A stretch of DNA of 64,000 bases from contig NZ_CP045997.1 of the NCBI RefSeq assembly GCF_010233585.1, positions 1,101,211 through 1,165,210 of the forward strand, given 5' to 3'. Shown here piece by piece: positions 35,046-43,483 of this stretch; the first letter of the stretch is position 1; each line of letters opens with the position of its first letter. A program made the position numbers and the translations under genes. The stretch comes from Spirosoma endbachense. GTDB lineage: Bacteria; Bacteroidota; Bacteroidia; Cytophagales; Spirosomataceae. The notes below the pieces were generated by a model. That model worked only from the letters and a program-made list of their open reading frames with translations. It searched no databases and was not told the DNA's origin.

Positions 35046-36173
35046 TTAGGTCGGAATACGGCCTTGAATCATCGACATCGATACGTTTGGCAGTCGAGGG
35101 AGTATTAACTGAGCAAACCATTCGGCCTCTTCGATCAGTGGATAGCCCGAGAATATAAAGGACCGTATACCCATGTCCATGTAGCGGTTGATTTTCTCAA
35201 GAATCTGATCGGCGCTTCCCACGAGTGCCGCGCCTGCTCCTGAGCGAGCCTTGCCGATGTCGGTCCAGAGTAACGGTTCTATATAACCATTCATGTCGGC
35301 TTCTTCGCGTAGTTGATTTTGTCGCTTTACACCCAGAGACCAGGAGCTTTGTGAGGCATTTTTTAACGCAGCTCCACGTAAAGGGTCGAATTTAGACATT
35401 AATCGGTTGGACCAGGCACGAGCTTCAGCCTCGGTCTCGCGCACGATAATGTGAATACGTAGCCCAAAATCGATTGTGCGCCCGTAACGGGCTGCCCGCT
35501 CGGCTACGTCCTGCACCGTAGCATAGAGCATTTCTTCGGTTTCGGGCCACATCAAAAACACGTCGCAATAACGTGCACAGACGTCTCGGGCCCCCTCTGA
35601 TGTTCCGCCGAAATACAGCAGTGGTCCACCATGCTGCTGATAGGGTTTAACGGGTTCAACTGAAAGCGATATACGGCCATACACAGGGCCATCATGTTCG
35701 ATACGATCGCTGGTCCAGGCCTGTTTCAGGATCTGAATGGTTTCGGCGCAACGCTGGTAGCGAAAGTCGGCGTTTTCACGATAACCGGGTAAATCAGAAT
35801 TGATGATGTTAATCGTTAGCCGTCCCTGTAGCATGTGATCGAGGGAAGCTAGCGTACGGGCTAGCATCGGCGGGTGCATTTCACCACAGCGAATGGCCGT
35901 TAATAAGCTGATTTTCTGAAGATCAGGCGCGATTCCGGCCGCAAAAGGAATTACTTCCTGACCAGGCATGTATGAGGTTGGCAGGAGCAGGTTGCTGAAT
36001 CCCAGCTGGTCGGCAGTAAGGGCGATGTTGCGGCAATGAGCGAATGTACTTCGGGCAGGGTCCCGAACGCTCAGGAATTCGGTGTCTTCCCCACAGAGAT
36101 CAGAAAACCAGGATACTTCGCAAACACGCTGGGGTGTTCGAATTGGAACAGGTTGAATAGGATGATGAAGCAT
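35046..36173 (-). CDS. LLM-class flavin-dependent monooxygenase
   Basis: About 375 residues of a luciferase-like TIM-barrel enzyme that uses reduced FMN, nearest in pattern to alkanesulfonate monooxygenases. Features are VSWFSDLCGEDTEFL at the N-terminus, SNLLLPTSYMPGQE, LARTLASLDHMLQGRLTINI, and YFGGTSEGARDVCARYCDVF. I place the start at ATG 36173; an upstream TTG at 36203 would add ten residues without family support. The gene is followed on the same strand by nothing recognisable and preceded by an amino-acid-type permease, so it may oxidise an imported compound. Substrate unknown. Confidence 0.88.
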   Translation of the reverse strand: MLHHPIQPVPIRTPQRVCEVSWFSDLCGEDTEFLSVRDPARSTFAHCRNIALTADQLGFSNLLLPTSYMPGQEVIPFAAGIAPDLQKISLLTAIRCGEMHPPMLARTLASLDHMLQGRLTINIINSDLPGYRENADFRYQRCAETIQILKQAWTSDRIEHDGPVYGRISLSVEPVKPYQQHGGPLLYFGGTSEGARDVCARYCDVFLMWPETEEMLYATVQDVAERAARYGRTIDFGLRIHIIVRETEAEARAWSNRLMSKFDPLRGAALKNASQSSWSLGVKRQNQLREEADMNGYIEPLLWTDIGKARSGAGAALVGSADQILEKINRYMDMGIRSFIFSGYPLIEEAEWFAQLILPRLPNVSMSMIQGRIPT

Positions 36174-36208
36174 AAGGTGAATTTTAATCACATGTATCGG
36201 CAATCCAA

Positions 36209-37510
36209 TTATGCTCGTTTCCGCCGATTGCGCATCAGGATAAAAATAGCCAATCCTGCAGCGGTGGCTATCGCTACATCCCGCGCTTCGCGCCCCGAAC
36301 TATTACTCAGTAGCCAAACACAAAGTAACACAGTAAGGCCGGAAACCAGTAGCCCATTGGCTACTCGAAACTGGGCAGGCATTACGTCGGTTCGTTGGCG
36401 CAACACCGGCAGTGCCGCGCAGGTAAGGGCAAAATAAGACAACCGAATCAGTGTACTAAGTGTCAGTGCATAAAGAAACGTTCCGGTTATGGCCAGCAGG
36501 AGTTGAAGGGTGGCTGTCACTATAATTGCTGCATAGGGCGTCCGGAAACGCGGGTGGGTAGACCCTAACCATTGGGGCAGCTGCCCTTGCTCAGCCATTG
36601 CAAATAGGAGCCGGGGTCCTGTTAGCATTAACGCATGGAGGGTGCCTAACGCCGTTAACAACGCTACGATCGTAATAAACCCAGCTCCTGAAGGACCAAT
36701 AAAGTGCCGGGCCGCATCGGCCAAGGGGCGTTCAGACTGAGCTAAATCAGGCAATGTGCCAATGCAAACGACCTGTACACAAATAAACAATACGGCAACC
36801 GTACCGATAGCCAATAGGAGTGATAATGGTATTGTTCGTTGAGGATGCTGGACCTCGCCCGAAGGTATGGTTGCTACATCGAAGCCTGAGAAGGTAAAAA
36901 TCAGCAGCAGAACTGTTTGGGAAAACGACGAATAGGAGGGGAAGGCCGGCAACTTAAAGGCGGTTGTATCGATAAAAAATAGCCCAATTCCAGCGAACAC
37001 ACCGATGGATAGCAACTTGCTGATCGTGAACGCCGTATTTACCCGTGCCGACCGTTTCACGCCCAGATAATTCAGAAGGGCCAGGCAAACGACCAGAGCC
37101 GTCATCAGGCCGATTCGTTCCCAGCCTTCGGCCAGCTGGGGCCGGAAAAGAGCAGCGTAGGTAGTAAATAAATTGCAGATAGAGGCAAAAGCTGCCACTC
37201 GGGAAAGCCAGAATAGCCAGCCTACTTCAAACCCAACCAGCGGTCCAAAAGCGACGCGGGCGTAAAGATACGGCCCACCTGTGCCACTGAACCGGCTGCT
37301 AACTTCAGCAAAACACAGAATAATCAGCGTCACCACTACAGCGCTTACCCCGTAGGCCAGTAGACTCCAGGTGCCAGTTAGCGCATACAGTTTAGCTGGC
37401 AGGCCTAAAATGCCTGCTCCGATGGTAATGTTGATAATTAGCGCAATAAAATCAAACCGGCCAATGCCACGTAGCAGAGAAGGTGATACTGAATTCGTTG
37501 AGTGTGCCAA
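36209..37510 (-). CDS. APC-family amino acid permease
   Basis: A 433-residue inner-membrane transporter with about twelve helices. The first helix region has the substrate-binding IGAGILGLPAKLYALTG unwound motif of the amino acid-polyamine-organocation superfamily; FSGFDVATIPSGEVQHPQRTIP marks helix 6, also conserved. A TTG at 37510 appears to be the start. It lies 35 bp upstream of the monooxygenase on the same strand, so uptake and oxidation may be linked (inference). The C-terminus is basic (NRRKRA). Confidence 0.88.
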   Translation of the reverse strand: MAHSTNSVSPSLLRGIGRFDFIALIINITIGAGILGLPAKLYALTGTWSLLAYGVSAVVVTLIILCFAEVSSRFSGTGGPYLYARVAFGPLVGFEVGWLFWLSRVAAFASICNLFTTYAALFRPQLAEGWERIGLMTALVVCLALLNYLGVKRSARVNTAFTISKLLSIGVFAGIGLFFIDTTAFKLPAFPSYSSFSQTVLLLIFTFSGFDVATIPSGEVQHPQRTIPLSLLLAIGTVAVLFICVQVVCIGTLPDLAQSERPLADAARHFIGPSGAGFITIVALLTALGTLHALMLTGPRLLFAMAEQGQLPQWLGSTHPRFRTPYAAIIVTATLQLLLAITGTFLYALTLSTLIRLSYFALTCAALPVLRQRTDVMPAQFRVANGLLVSGLTVLLCVWLLSNSSGREARDVAIATAAGLAIFILMRNRRKRA

Positions 37511-37705
37511 CCTTATAAGTTAGTTTAGGCCGTTGAGTGCTGAACTTAACCCCGAAAAAAGTATTTGGCAATCATCACCCCATAAATTCTGTCTCTGCTA
37601 GAAATGGGCTTAGCCTTTTGACTACGTGATTTGGTGATTTTAAGCTCCTATAAGCCAGAAAAGTATGTGCTGCACAAAATGTCTGGTACCGTCTACACGA
37701 AAAAA

Positions 37706-37737
37706 GTCCAGGCTGCTTTGCAGAAAGCAGCCTGGAC
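37706..37737 (-). terminator. rho-independent terminator of the LolA-like gene
   Basis: A perfect 14-bp stem, GTCCAGGCTGCTTT and its complement, with loop GCAG. On the minus strand a T-rich run follows the stem (TTTTTTCG), and a T-run also lies on the other side. It sits 26 bp after the stop of the gene at 37763. Confidence 0.8.
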
Positions 37738-37762
37738 AGAAAAAGTAATTAGAAGTTCGTTC

Positions 37763-38479
37763 TTACTTCGCTGGTTTCTTGAAAATAGAGTCGTCTATCT
37801 TATTGTTCACCAAGATTTTGTTGGTAACCATGGTGAGCATACCCATCTGTGGGTTGCTTATTTCCATGGTGTTGGCGAATTTAATACCATCAACATCTTT
37901 ATAGTCAGAAAAAGAAATTTCACCATCCTGACCGTTCATCGTCGATTTTACTTTGCTGACCAGGTAGGTAGTGGCATCGATAAACTCATCGATTGCCTGA
38001 CCTTCTTTAGTAGTTACTTTCAGGTGGTAGGCATCTTTGCCGTCTACTTTTTCTTTGCCAACCAGCTCAATTTTGTTGCCTTTATCTTTATAATTGACCA
38101 GTGGGCCAAAGGGATCGAGCTGACTTAGTTGTTGCTTAACCTGCTCTGCGGGCATATCTTCGGGCTCACCCGTGCCCTGCATCATGGCCGGCCGGATCAT
38201 CCAGCCCGTGGTGCCTTCTACAACCTGGATCATGGAATTGCCCATCACCGACGATTCTGTTCGCATTGCTTTTCCTACAGATACCGTCGTTTTGCTGGGA
38301 ATTTCCATTCCCTGAACCGAAATCGACCGTTCTGTAACAAGGGTAGTAACGCCTTTCAATTTATCGATGCCACCCAGCGCAGCAATATGTTTGTCTACGA
38401 TTTCGTCCACCGTTTGGGCATACGCACTGACTGAGACGAAGGCGGCCATGGCAACGGCCAGAAGTTTGTTAGTTTTCAT
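37763..38479 (-). CDS. LolA-like exported protein
   Basis: A 238-residue periplasmic protein with a signal peptide (1-21, ending VSAYAQ). The mature start TVDEIVDKHIAALGGIDKLKG is typical of Bacteroidota outer-membrane lipoprotein-sorting (LolA/LolB-fold) relatives, followed by an all-beta domain with repeated strands such as KIELVGKEKVDGKDAYHL and EISFSDYKDVDGIKFAN. It is a single gene between a terminator and the receptor gene at 38611. Whether it truly carries lipoproteins is unproven. Confidence 0.82.
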   Translation of the reverse strand: MKTNKLLAVAMAAFVSVSAYAQTVDEIVDKHIAALGGIDKLKGVTTLVTERSISVQGMEIPSKTTVSVGKAMRTESSVMGNSMIQVVEGTTGWMIRPAMMQGTGEPEDMPAEQVKQQLSQLDPFGPLVNYKDKGNKIELVGKEKVDGKDAYHLKVTTKEGQAIDEFIDATTYLVSKVKSTMNGQDGEISFSDYKDVDGIKFANTMEISNPQMGMLTMVTNKILVNNKIDDSIFKKPAK

Positions 38480-38610
38480 TAGGCAAACGTAATTTTATTT
38501 AATTGATGAGGTAAGGTATGTTGATAATGGACATTAACCAAAGATAGATGAGTAAGTGGTTGATGCTGACCAGCTAGGATAGTCATGTGCCTACCCTGGC
38601 TGGTGATGAT

Positions 38611-41181
38611 CTATTGGCGGGGCGTTCCACCGCCAGTGGGCGTTCCACCCGCTGGAGCCTGCCCGCTTCCATCGCTTTTTACATCATCATTATTTACTGA
38701 CTTGGCTTTTTTGCGTGGCGCATCCATCGTCATCTTACCAATTTTGTAGGTAAACGTCAGGCGAATGCCTCGGTTGTAGAGGTACACGTCGTTTACCTGA
38801 TTGAATTGGGGTGAATTAAGTACAGTGTGAATGTTGAACCGGTTCGAGAGGAAATTTTCGGCCGCAATACCGACGCTTCCTTTCTTATTGCTGAAATCTT
38901 TCTTGACGCCGATGGTATAGAAACCAAAGCCGCCCTGCCGTCCCTGCAACTGCACCTGCGATCCCTGCATAAATCCGAATGCCTGCGCTCCCCATCCATT
39001 TTTGAACTGTGCCGAAGCAAACGTACCACCGCCAACGTTAAAACCAGTGTTGGTAAACTCCGTCGACGCTCCGTCGCTACCCAGTGTCTGGCCGCTCAGG
39101 CTGCTATAGAATATATTTAAAAATACCCCAACGTTGATTTTTGATGTCACGGCTACATTGGCAAACGTGTTGGTGCCATACGTATACTGACGGCCAATGT
39201 TCTGATAACTAGTGACAATGGCTCCTGCCAGCGTGTCGGAAGGCTGTCTTACCTGTGTGATGGCATTGTTCGTTACGCGCCCGAAGAAAGTAGCATTGAT
39301 GAACGTTTTCTTGATCGTTTTACTCAATCCCAACTCAAAATTGTTAGTCAGTTCGGGCCGTAAGGTTGGATTACCAACCGTAATATTCTGCGGGTTGGCG
39401 GCATTAAAATTAGGGTTTAACTGCTGAAGGCCAGGTCGCTGAATCCGACGGTTATACCCTAGTTTTACCGTAGTACCTTTAATGGTTTTTGACGCATTGA
39501 TGCTGGGTACTAATACACCATAATTGCCAATGCCGAGCGTTCCTCCTTCTTTGGTGCTGGCGTCGATAAAGGTGTGCTCATAACGAAGTCCTCCTTTGAA
39601 CGTATAGCGTTGCTTGGTGGTATAGGTATACGATGTATAACCGGCTGCAATGTTCTGATGGTAAAGCAGTTCGCCCAGCGTACCATTGTTTTCGGTAGTG
39701 AAATTACCCGTTGGACCGGCTAACAGGTAGCGGTAGTCGCTGTTGACCTGCCGGATTATACCTTTTGCCCCAAACTCAATCAGCTGATTTTTCTTGATCG
39801 GTGTCTGGTAATCGGTTTGTAAGGTAAATTCCTGATTGACATTCTTATTCAGGTTCTGTTGACGCCCGGTCAGAGCACCCGAGCCATTGAGCAAATCAGC
39901 GTCGAAGTTATTGGTTAGATCATTACGGCTGTAAAGGGTCGAAATGCTCCACTCCTGCTGAGGCTTAAATGTATGCAGGTAATCGACATTGGCATCCACT
40001 GTTCCCGAGAGATTTTTTGAATCTACGTTCCGATTAGAAGTCGAGCCGAGTGTGCCGTTCGTAAAAAGCTGGGTCACCAAATCCTGCTGACTGATCATGT
40101 TACGTACACCATAGCGTACTCCTGCCGTCAGACTTTGGTTTTTAGCCAGATCGTAGTCGAAGCCCAGATTATATTGTCCAAACAATCCCTGACTTGTTCC
40201 ATCGCCAGTCTGTCGGGTTAGCGTCGAAACGTTGTTAACCTGGCTGGTCTGGTCGAGGTTGGTTTTGGTAATGGTGTTATACATGGCTCGGCCAAAGCCG
40301 CCCAACGTAAAACCTGCCTTGCCCTTGCGGTAGCTGCCGTTCAGCGACAGCATAGATCCACGGTTACCCACGCCCGAATCAATGTTAAGGTTCAGACCCT
40401 GCAGGCTATTCTTTTTCGTAATGATGTTGATAATACCGCCCGAACCTTCAGCATCATATTTGGCCGACGGACTGGTAATGACTTCAACCGTTTTGATCTG
40501 GTCGGCCGGAATTTGCTTGAGTGCATCAGCTACACTGCTGGCAACGATCGTGCTGGGCTTATTGTTGATCAACACCCGAATGTTAGAACTACCACGTAGC
40601 GAAACGTTACCGTCCAGATCTACCGTGAGCAGAGGCACTTTTCGCAGGATATCGGTAGCGTCTCCACCCTTGGCTGTAATGTCTTTATCGGCATTGTAAA
40701 CCAGTCGATCTACTTTTTCTTCAATGATCGCGGCTTGACCAGTTACCGTTACTTCGGCAAGCGTTTTTACGCTGGAGCTAAGTTGAATCGTTCCTAAATC
40801 CAGGGTTTGACCGTTGGCTAACGTGACGTTCTCTATTGTTTTATTGCGGAAGCCGACAAAGCTGACCAGCACTCTGTAGTCACCCGCTACCAGCTTTGCG
40901 AGGGTGAATTTGCCTTTTTCATCGGCTACCGTACCATCTATGGCTTTGCCTGTGGTTTTATTATAGAGGGCAATACTGGCGAATTCAACCGCTTTCGCTT
41001 GCGTTGAATCCATGACGGAGCCAGTAAGTTTAGCACTTCCTTTGGGACTTTGGTCACCCGCAGTACCAGGCAATGCCTTCGTTTGAGAGGAGGCACCCAT
41101 CGTCGGAAACTGAGCCCAGGCAGGTGTTAGTAAACTGGCAGCAAGTAAAGTTGTGAGAAGTAGTAAAGTGTGCGTTTTCAT
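38611..41181 (-). CDS. outer-membrane beta-barrel receptor with carboxypeptidase-like and plug domains
   Basis: About 856 residues from the ATG at 41181 (MKTHTLLLLTTLLAA), chosen because it begins a good signal peptide; the frame could extend to 41271. Order: signal peptide, a linker with GTAGDQSPKGSAK, carboxypeptidase-like domain (about 50-135), plug domain with VSLRGSSNIRVLINNKPS and TSPSAKYDAEGSGGI, barrel, then a Gly/Pro-rich tail (GQAPAGGTPTGGGTPRQ). It is a close paralogue of the 1551 gene. A CACCTTTG box about 20 bp upstream of the ATG on the minus strand resembles the -7 element. Confidence 0.88.
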   Translation of the reverse strand: MKTHTLLLLTTLLAASLLTPAWAQFPTMGASSQTKALPGTAGDQSPKGSAKLTGSVMDSTQAKAVEFASIALYNKTTGKAIDGTVADEKGKFTLAKLVAGDYRVLVSFVGFRNKTIENVTLANGQTLDLGTIQLSSSVKTLAEVTVTGQAAIIEEKVDRLVYNADKDITAKGGDATDILRKVPLLTVDLDGNVSLRGSSNIRVLINNKPSTIVASSVADALKQIPADQIKTVEVITSPSAKYDAEGSGGIINIITKKNSLQGLNLNIDSGVGNRGSMLSLNGSYRKGKAGFTLGGFGRAMYNTITKTNLDQTSQVNNVSTLTRQTGDGTSQGLFGQYNLGFDYDLAKNQSLTAGVRYGVRNMISQQDLVTQLFTNGTLGSTSNRNVDSKNLSGTVDANVDYLHTFKPQQEWSISTLYSRNDLTNNFDADLLNGSGALTGRQQNLNKNVNQEFTLQTDYQTPIKKNQLIEFGAKGIIRQVNSDYRYLLAGPTGNFTTENNGTLGELLYHQNIAAGYTSYTYTTKQRYTFKGGLRYEHTFIDASTKEGGTLGIGNYGVLVPSINASKTIKGTTVKLGYNRRIQRPGLQQLNPNFNAANPQNITVGNPTLRPELTNNFELGLSKTIKKTFINATFFGRVTNNAITQVRQPSDTLAGAIVTSYQNIGRQYTYGTNTFANVAVTSKINVGVFLNIFYSSLSGQTLGSDGASTEFTNTGFNVGGGTFASAQFKNGWGAQAFGFMQGSQVQLQGRQGGFGFYTIGVKKDFSNKKGSVGIAAENFLSNRFNIHTVLNSPQFNQVNDVYLYNRGIRLTFTYKIGKMTMDAPRKKAKSVNNDDVKSDGSGQAPAGGTPTGGGTPRQ

Positions 41182-41805
41182 AGAAATGTTCTTGGACACT
41201 ACAAAGGTGTAACGCAGTCTTGATGCCCGAAAACAAAAGTGGATGAAGGGGGGAATCAATCGGATAGACACCGGTTTCTTACCGACGAACGGACGAGGGT
41301 CAATAGCTCAGGCAGTCTTTGACTGTTCAACCCCAGCTGGTGCCGACAAAAATGGCATGTCAGCGGGAACCGTCCTTTGTCAGTAATATGTCGGTTATTC
41401 TGTCCCGGTTCAGGGTCGTTATTTGTCTGATTAACAAGCTATCATGGCTGATTTTGTGGATGCAATGGTGCGCCCTACTGGTTCTGATCATAAAGGTTGA
41501 TAAATGCATGAAATTATTTTTTTTGTGGAAAGTAGATTGGCAGAATACTCCACTTTCTGTGAAAATCAGATATGATATTTGTAAATTGGGCTTATTGTAA
41601 ATGATTAGTGACCAAGCCTTCTTATCAATTGAATTTTCTGGCCAGTATATATCCTGATAATGTTGAAATAGTTTGTGTTTTGAGGGTCTGTCCAAGATTT
41701 GTATAGAGATTGCTGAAAAAGGTTGATATTTTTTATTGCTGGTTAATTTTTGCTTTTTTTATGTAACCCTACTAAATAGTTTACACTAAACTTTCATTTC
41801 ATCAG
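41182..41805. other. long AT-rich intergenic region, no supported gene
   Basis: 624 bp between divergent genes. The right 300 bp are markedly AT-rich compared with the flanks. Frames of about 90-110 codons exist on both strands but have odd composition (many Cys, Trp, His) and no family resemblance. The left edge holds the receptor promoter. Confidence 0.4.
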
Positions 41806-42024
41806 ATGAAAGCAGCCTATTCTGTTTCTCTCTTTATTCAGGGCATGCGCATTGCTCTTGCCATTTTATTTGGTGCTTTGGTACTGGTTACTATGCTAAT
41901 CCTGCTACCAGGCTTTATTCTAATTCTGGCGTTGAGCTCTTTTGATCAGCGACAGGAAATTCTATATGGCAATGAGCAGGTAGCCTCTATTTTTTCAGTT
42001 GATCCAATAGCTTCTTCCAATTAG
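41806..42024 (+). CDS. small single- or double-helix membrane protein
   Basis: A 72-residue hypothetical. After MKAAYSVSLFIQGMR a continuous hydrophobic stretch from IALAILFGALVLVTM through ILLPGFILIL (about 15-43) could form one long or two short membrane helices. The polar tail ends in DPIASSN. ATG start. No family recognised; codon composition looks normal. Confidence 0.45.
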   Translation: MKAAYSVSLFIQGMRIALAILFGALVLVTMLILLPGFILILALSSFDQRQEILYGNEQVASIFSVDPIASSN

Positions 42025-42386
42025 CAGTATTGCAAGTGCAGTTTGCGTTGTTGATTCAAGTCAGGGCTTGATCAGCAATAGTAATTAGCAAACGCAATTT
42101 TATAATTCCCTGTAGATATGTATACTTCTTGCTCTGACAGGTTTCTGTATCATAGGATTGGCGCTCGACGGAAAGCACGATTTCTTTCCTCGCTTTCCGG
42201 ATAATCCTTTGTATAGTGCCAAAAACGGCCGTTCGCTCAGTCATCCTTACTTTCCCACCATTCATCAAGCCGTTAAACCGTTCTGGTAGTTTGTAATGCA
42301 TAGTACCAGCTACTGCCTATATCTTTGTTTCACCAATCGGGAATAACCCGACTAGATTTTAAACTGAAACAAAAAACACATAAATC
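42025..42386. other. intergenic region with promoter for the small exported protein
   Basis: 362 bp. A minus-strand frame of 81 codons at 42056-42301 has no recognisable features and is not called. The right part contains the -7-like box at 42320-42327. Nothing else is seen. Confidence 0.35.
42320..42327 (+). promoter_or_regulatory. -7 promoter box (TATCTTTG)
   Basis: Matches the Bacteroidota consensus TAnnTTTG, 60 bp upstream of the ATG at 42387. A TTTG at 42290-42293 lies somewhat too far upstream (26-bp gap) to be a convincing -33 element. Confidence 0.45.
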
Positions 42387-42785
42387 ATGAAAACGCTCTT
42401 CAAACCTCTGCTCGTTGCTTTCACATTAAGCTTAGTTACTTTTTCTGCTTCATTGGCCGAAGTAAACCCTGGTAGCCGCCCAGCGGCCGTTGCAGCCTAC
42501 AAAACGGGTATTTACTCGACAATGGAAGGAAAACTTCAGATTGCTCTTGATAAAGAAACAGGCGGTGCAGTCGATATTCGGCTAAAGAATGCCGATGGAA
42601 AAGTCTTGTTCTACCAACGCGTTGGTAAGAATGAAAAAACGTCTCGTATCCGCTTAAATCTGAACGAATTGCAGGATGGCGCTTACCGGGTAGAAGTGAC
42701 AAATGGAGTAGAAACCTCTACGCAGATCGTCACATTGTCGACCCAGCAGCCTAGTGCCCCCAGCCGCCTTGTCGCAATCAATTAA
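42387..42785 (+). CDS. small exported beta-sandwich protein (paralogue of 63293)
   Basis: A 132-residue protein with a signal peptide ending SLAE (about 1-25). The mature part has the alternating strands of a small immunoglobulin-like fold, with KLQIALDKETGG, VDIRLKNADGKVLFYQRV and LNLNELQDGAYRVEV. The protein at 63293 is built the same way, with IYLKDAQGTRLAEQQI and FDLAALEDGNYSVQV. This resembles DUF3244-type periplasmic or surface proteins. It has its own promoter and terminator. Role unknown. Confidence 0.7.
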   Translation: MKTLFKPLLVAFTLSLVTFSASLAEVNPGSRPAAVAAYKTGIYSTMEGKLQIALDKETGGAVDIRLKNADGKVLFYQRVGKNEKTSRIRLNLNELQDGAYRVEVTNGVETSTQIVTLSTQQPSAPSRLVAIN

Positions 42786-42804
42786 GCTTCAAACCATTAT
42801 TGCC

Positions 42805-42854
42805 TATAAAAGCAATGGCCAGTCTCTCCTCAGAGGCTGGCCATTGCTTTTATA
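42805..42854. terminator. bidirectional terminator
   Basis: A perfect 18-bp stem (TATAAAAGCAATGGCCAG and complement) around a 14-nt loop, between the convergent genes ending at 42785 and 42876. The A-rich 5' and T-rich 3' ends of the stem serve both directions. Confidence 0.85.
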
Positions 42855-42875
42855 GAAGCGTCCTGTATAAAACTG

Positions 42876-43418
42876 TCAGGGTATGATGCGTTCATAAACC
42901 GGTTTCCCCTTATCCAGATCAACGCCATACATCTCAATGTATTGAACATGCGGAACCAGGCGCGACTTCGGGTCAAGTTGTACAAATACTTTTTGTAAAC
43001 GCGCCCGCTCCCCGTTAATTAGCGTCATCGCAATGGGCTTGCCCTGGTAGCGAACAACCTGGAGCGGGTGTTTCCGAAATGCATTCAGATTGATATCGTA
43101 AGCATCTGGTCCAGCGGTTGACGGTTTATGCGTATAGCCGTAGGCCATCTGCCATTGAATCGGAGACAAGTCTTCCCGCTGCCCTTTTTCGGCGTAGCGA
43201 ATCCAGTAGACTTGTAGTGGTTTGTTCGGGTCGAGCTTTTTGTTGGCAGACAGATTGGCCTCGTAGACAATGGTGTTAATGTCTTTACTTCGCTGAATAT
43301 AAAACAGCTGGTTAGCTGAACGATGAGGTTGTGGAAATGAATCGCTTAAAGCCTTTGCAGGTAAGTACCCAGCCAGAAACAGGGTAGTCACGAGTATCCA
43401 GGAATGTACTTTTTTCAT
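42876..43418 (-). CDS. DUF4833 family exported protein
   Basis: About 180 residues from the ATG at 43418 (MKKVHSWILVTTLFLAGY), preferred because it starts the signal peptide. The mature part carries the DUF4833 pattern: LFYIQRSKDINTIVYEAN, PLQVYWIRYAEKGQ, LSPIQWQMAYGY, and a C-terminal VPHVQYIEMYGVDL. Likely periplasmic, function unknown. It is 66 bp downstream of the DUF5686 gene on the same strand and may be co-transcribed with it. Confidence 0.85.
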   Translation of the reverse strand: MKKVHSWILVTTLFLAGYLPAKALSDSFPQPHRSANQLFYIQRSKDINTIVYEANLSANKKLDPNKPLQVYWIRYAEKGQREDLSPIQWQMAYGYTHKPSTAGPDAYDINLNAFRKHPLQVVRYQGKPIAMTLINGERARLQKVFVQLDPKSRLVPHVQYIEMYGVDLDKGKPVYERIIP

Positions 43419-43483
43419 GGTGTATAGTGTTAACGTGATCATCGCAGTACAGCACGAAGAGGGGTATCATTTCCTGAAATCGC

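Noticed and set aside
37631..38128. A 165-codon plus-strand frame
   Set aside because: Mostly antisense to the LolA-like gene and runs through its terminator hairpin.
38484..38491. TACGTTTG on the minus strand as a promoter of the LolA-like gene
   Set aside because: It lies only 5 bp before the ATG, so transcription would start inside the gene.
41319..41695. Overlapping frames of 93 (plus) and 111 (minus) codons in the AT-rich gap
   Set aside because: They overlap each other, have unusual composition and no recognisable family, signal or promoter.
42056..42301. An 81-codon minus-strand frame before the small exported protein gene
   Set aside because: No family pattern, and it covers the putative upstream region of the 42387 gene.
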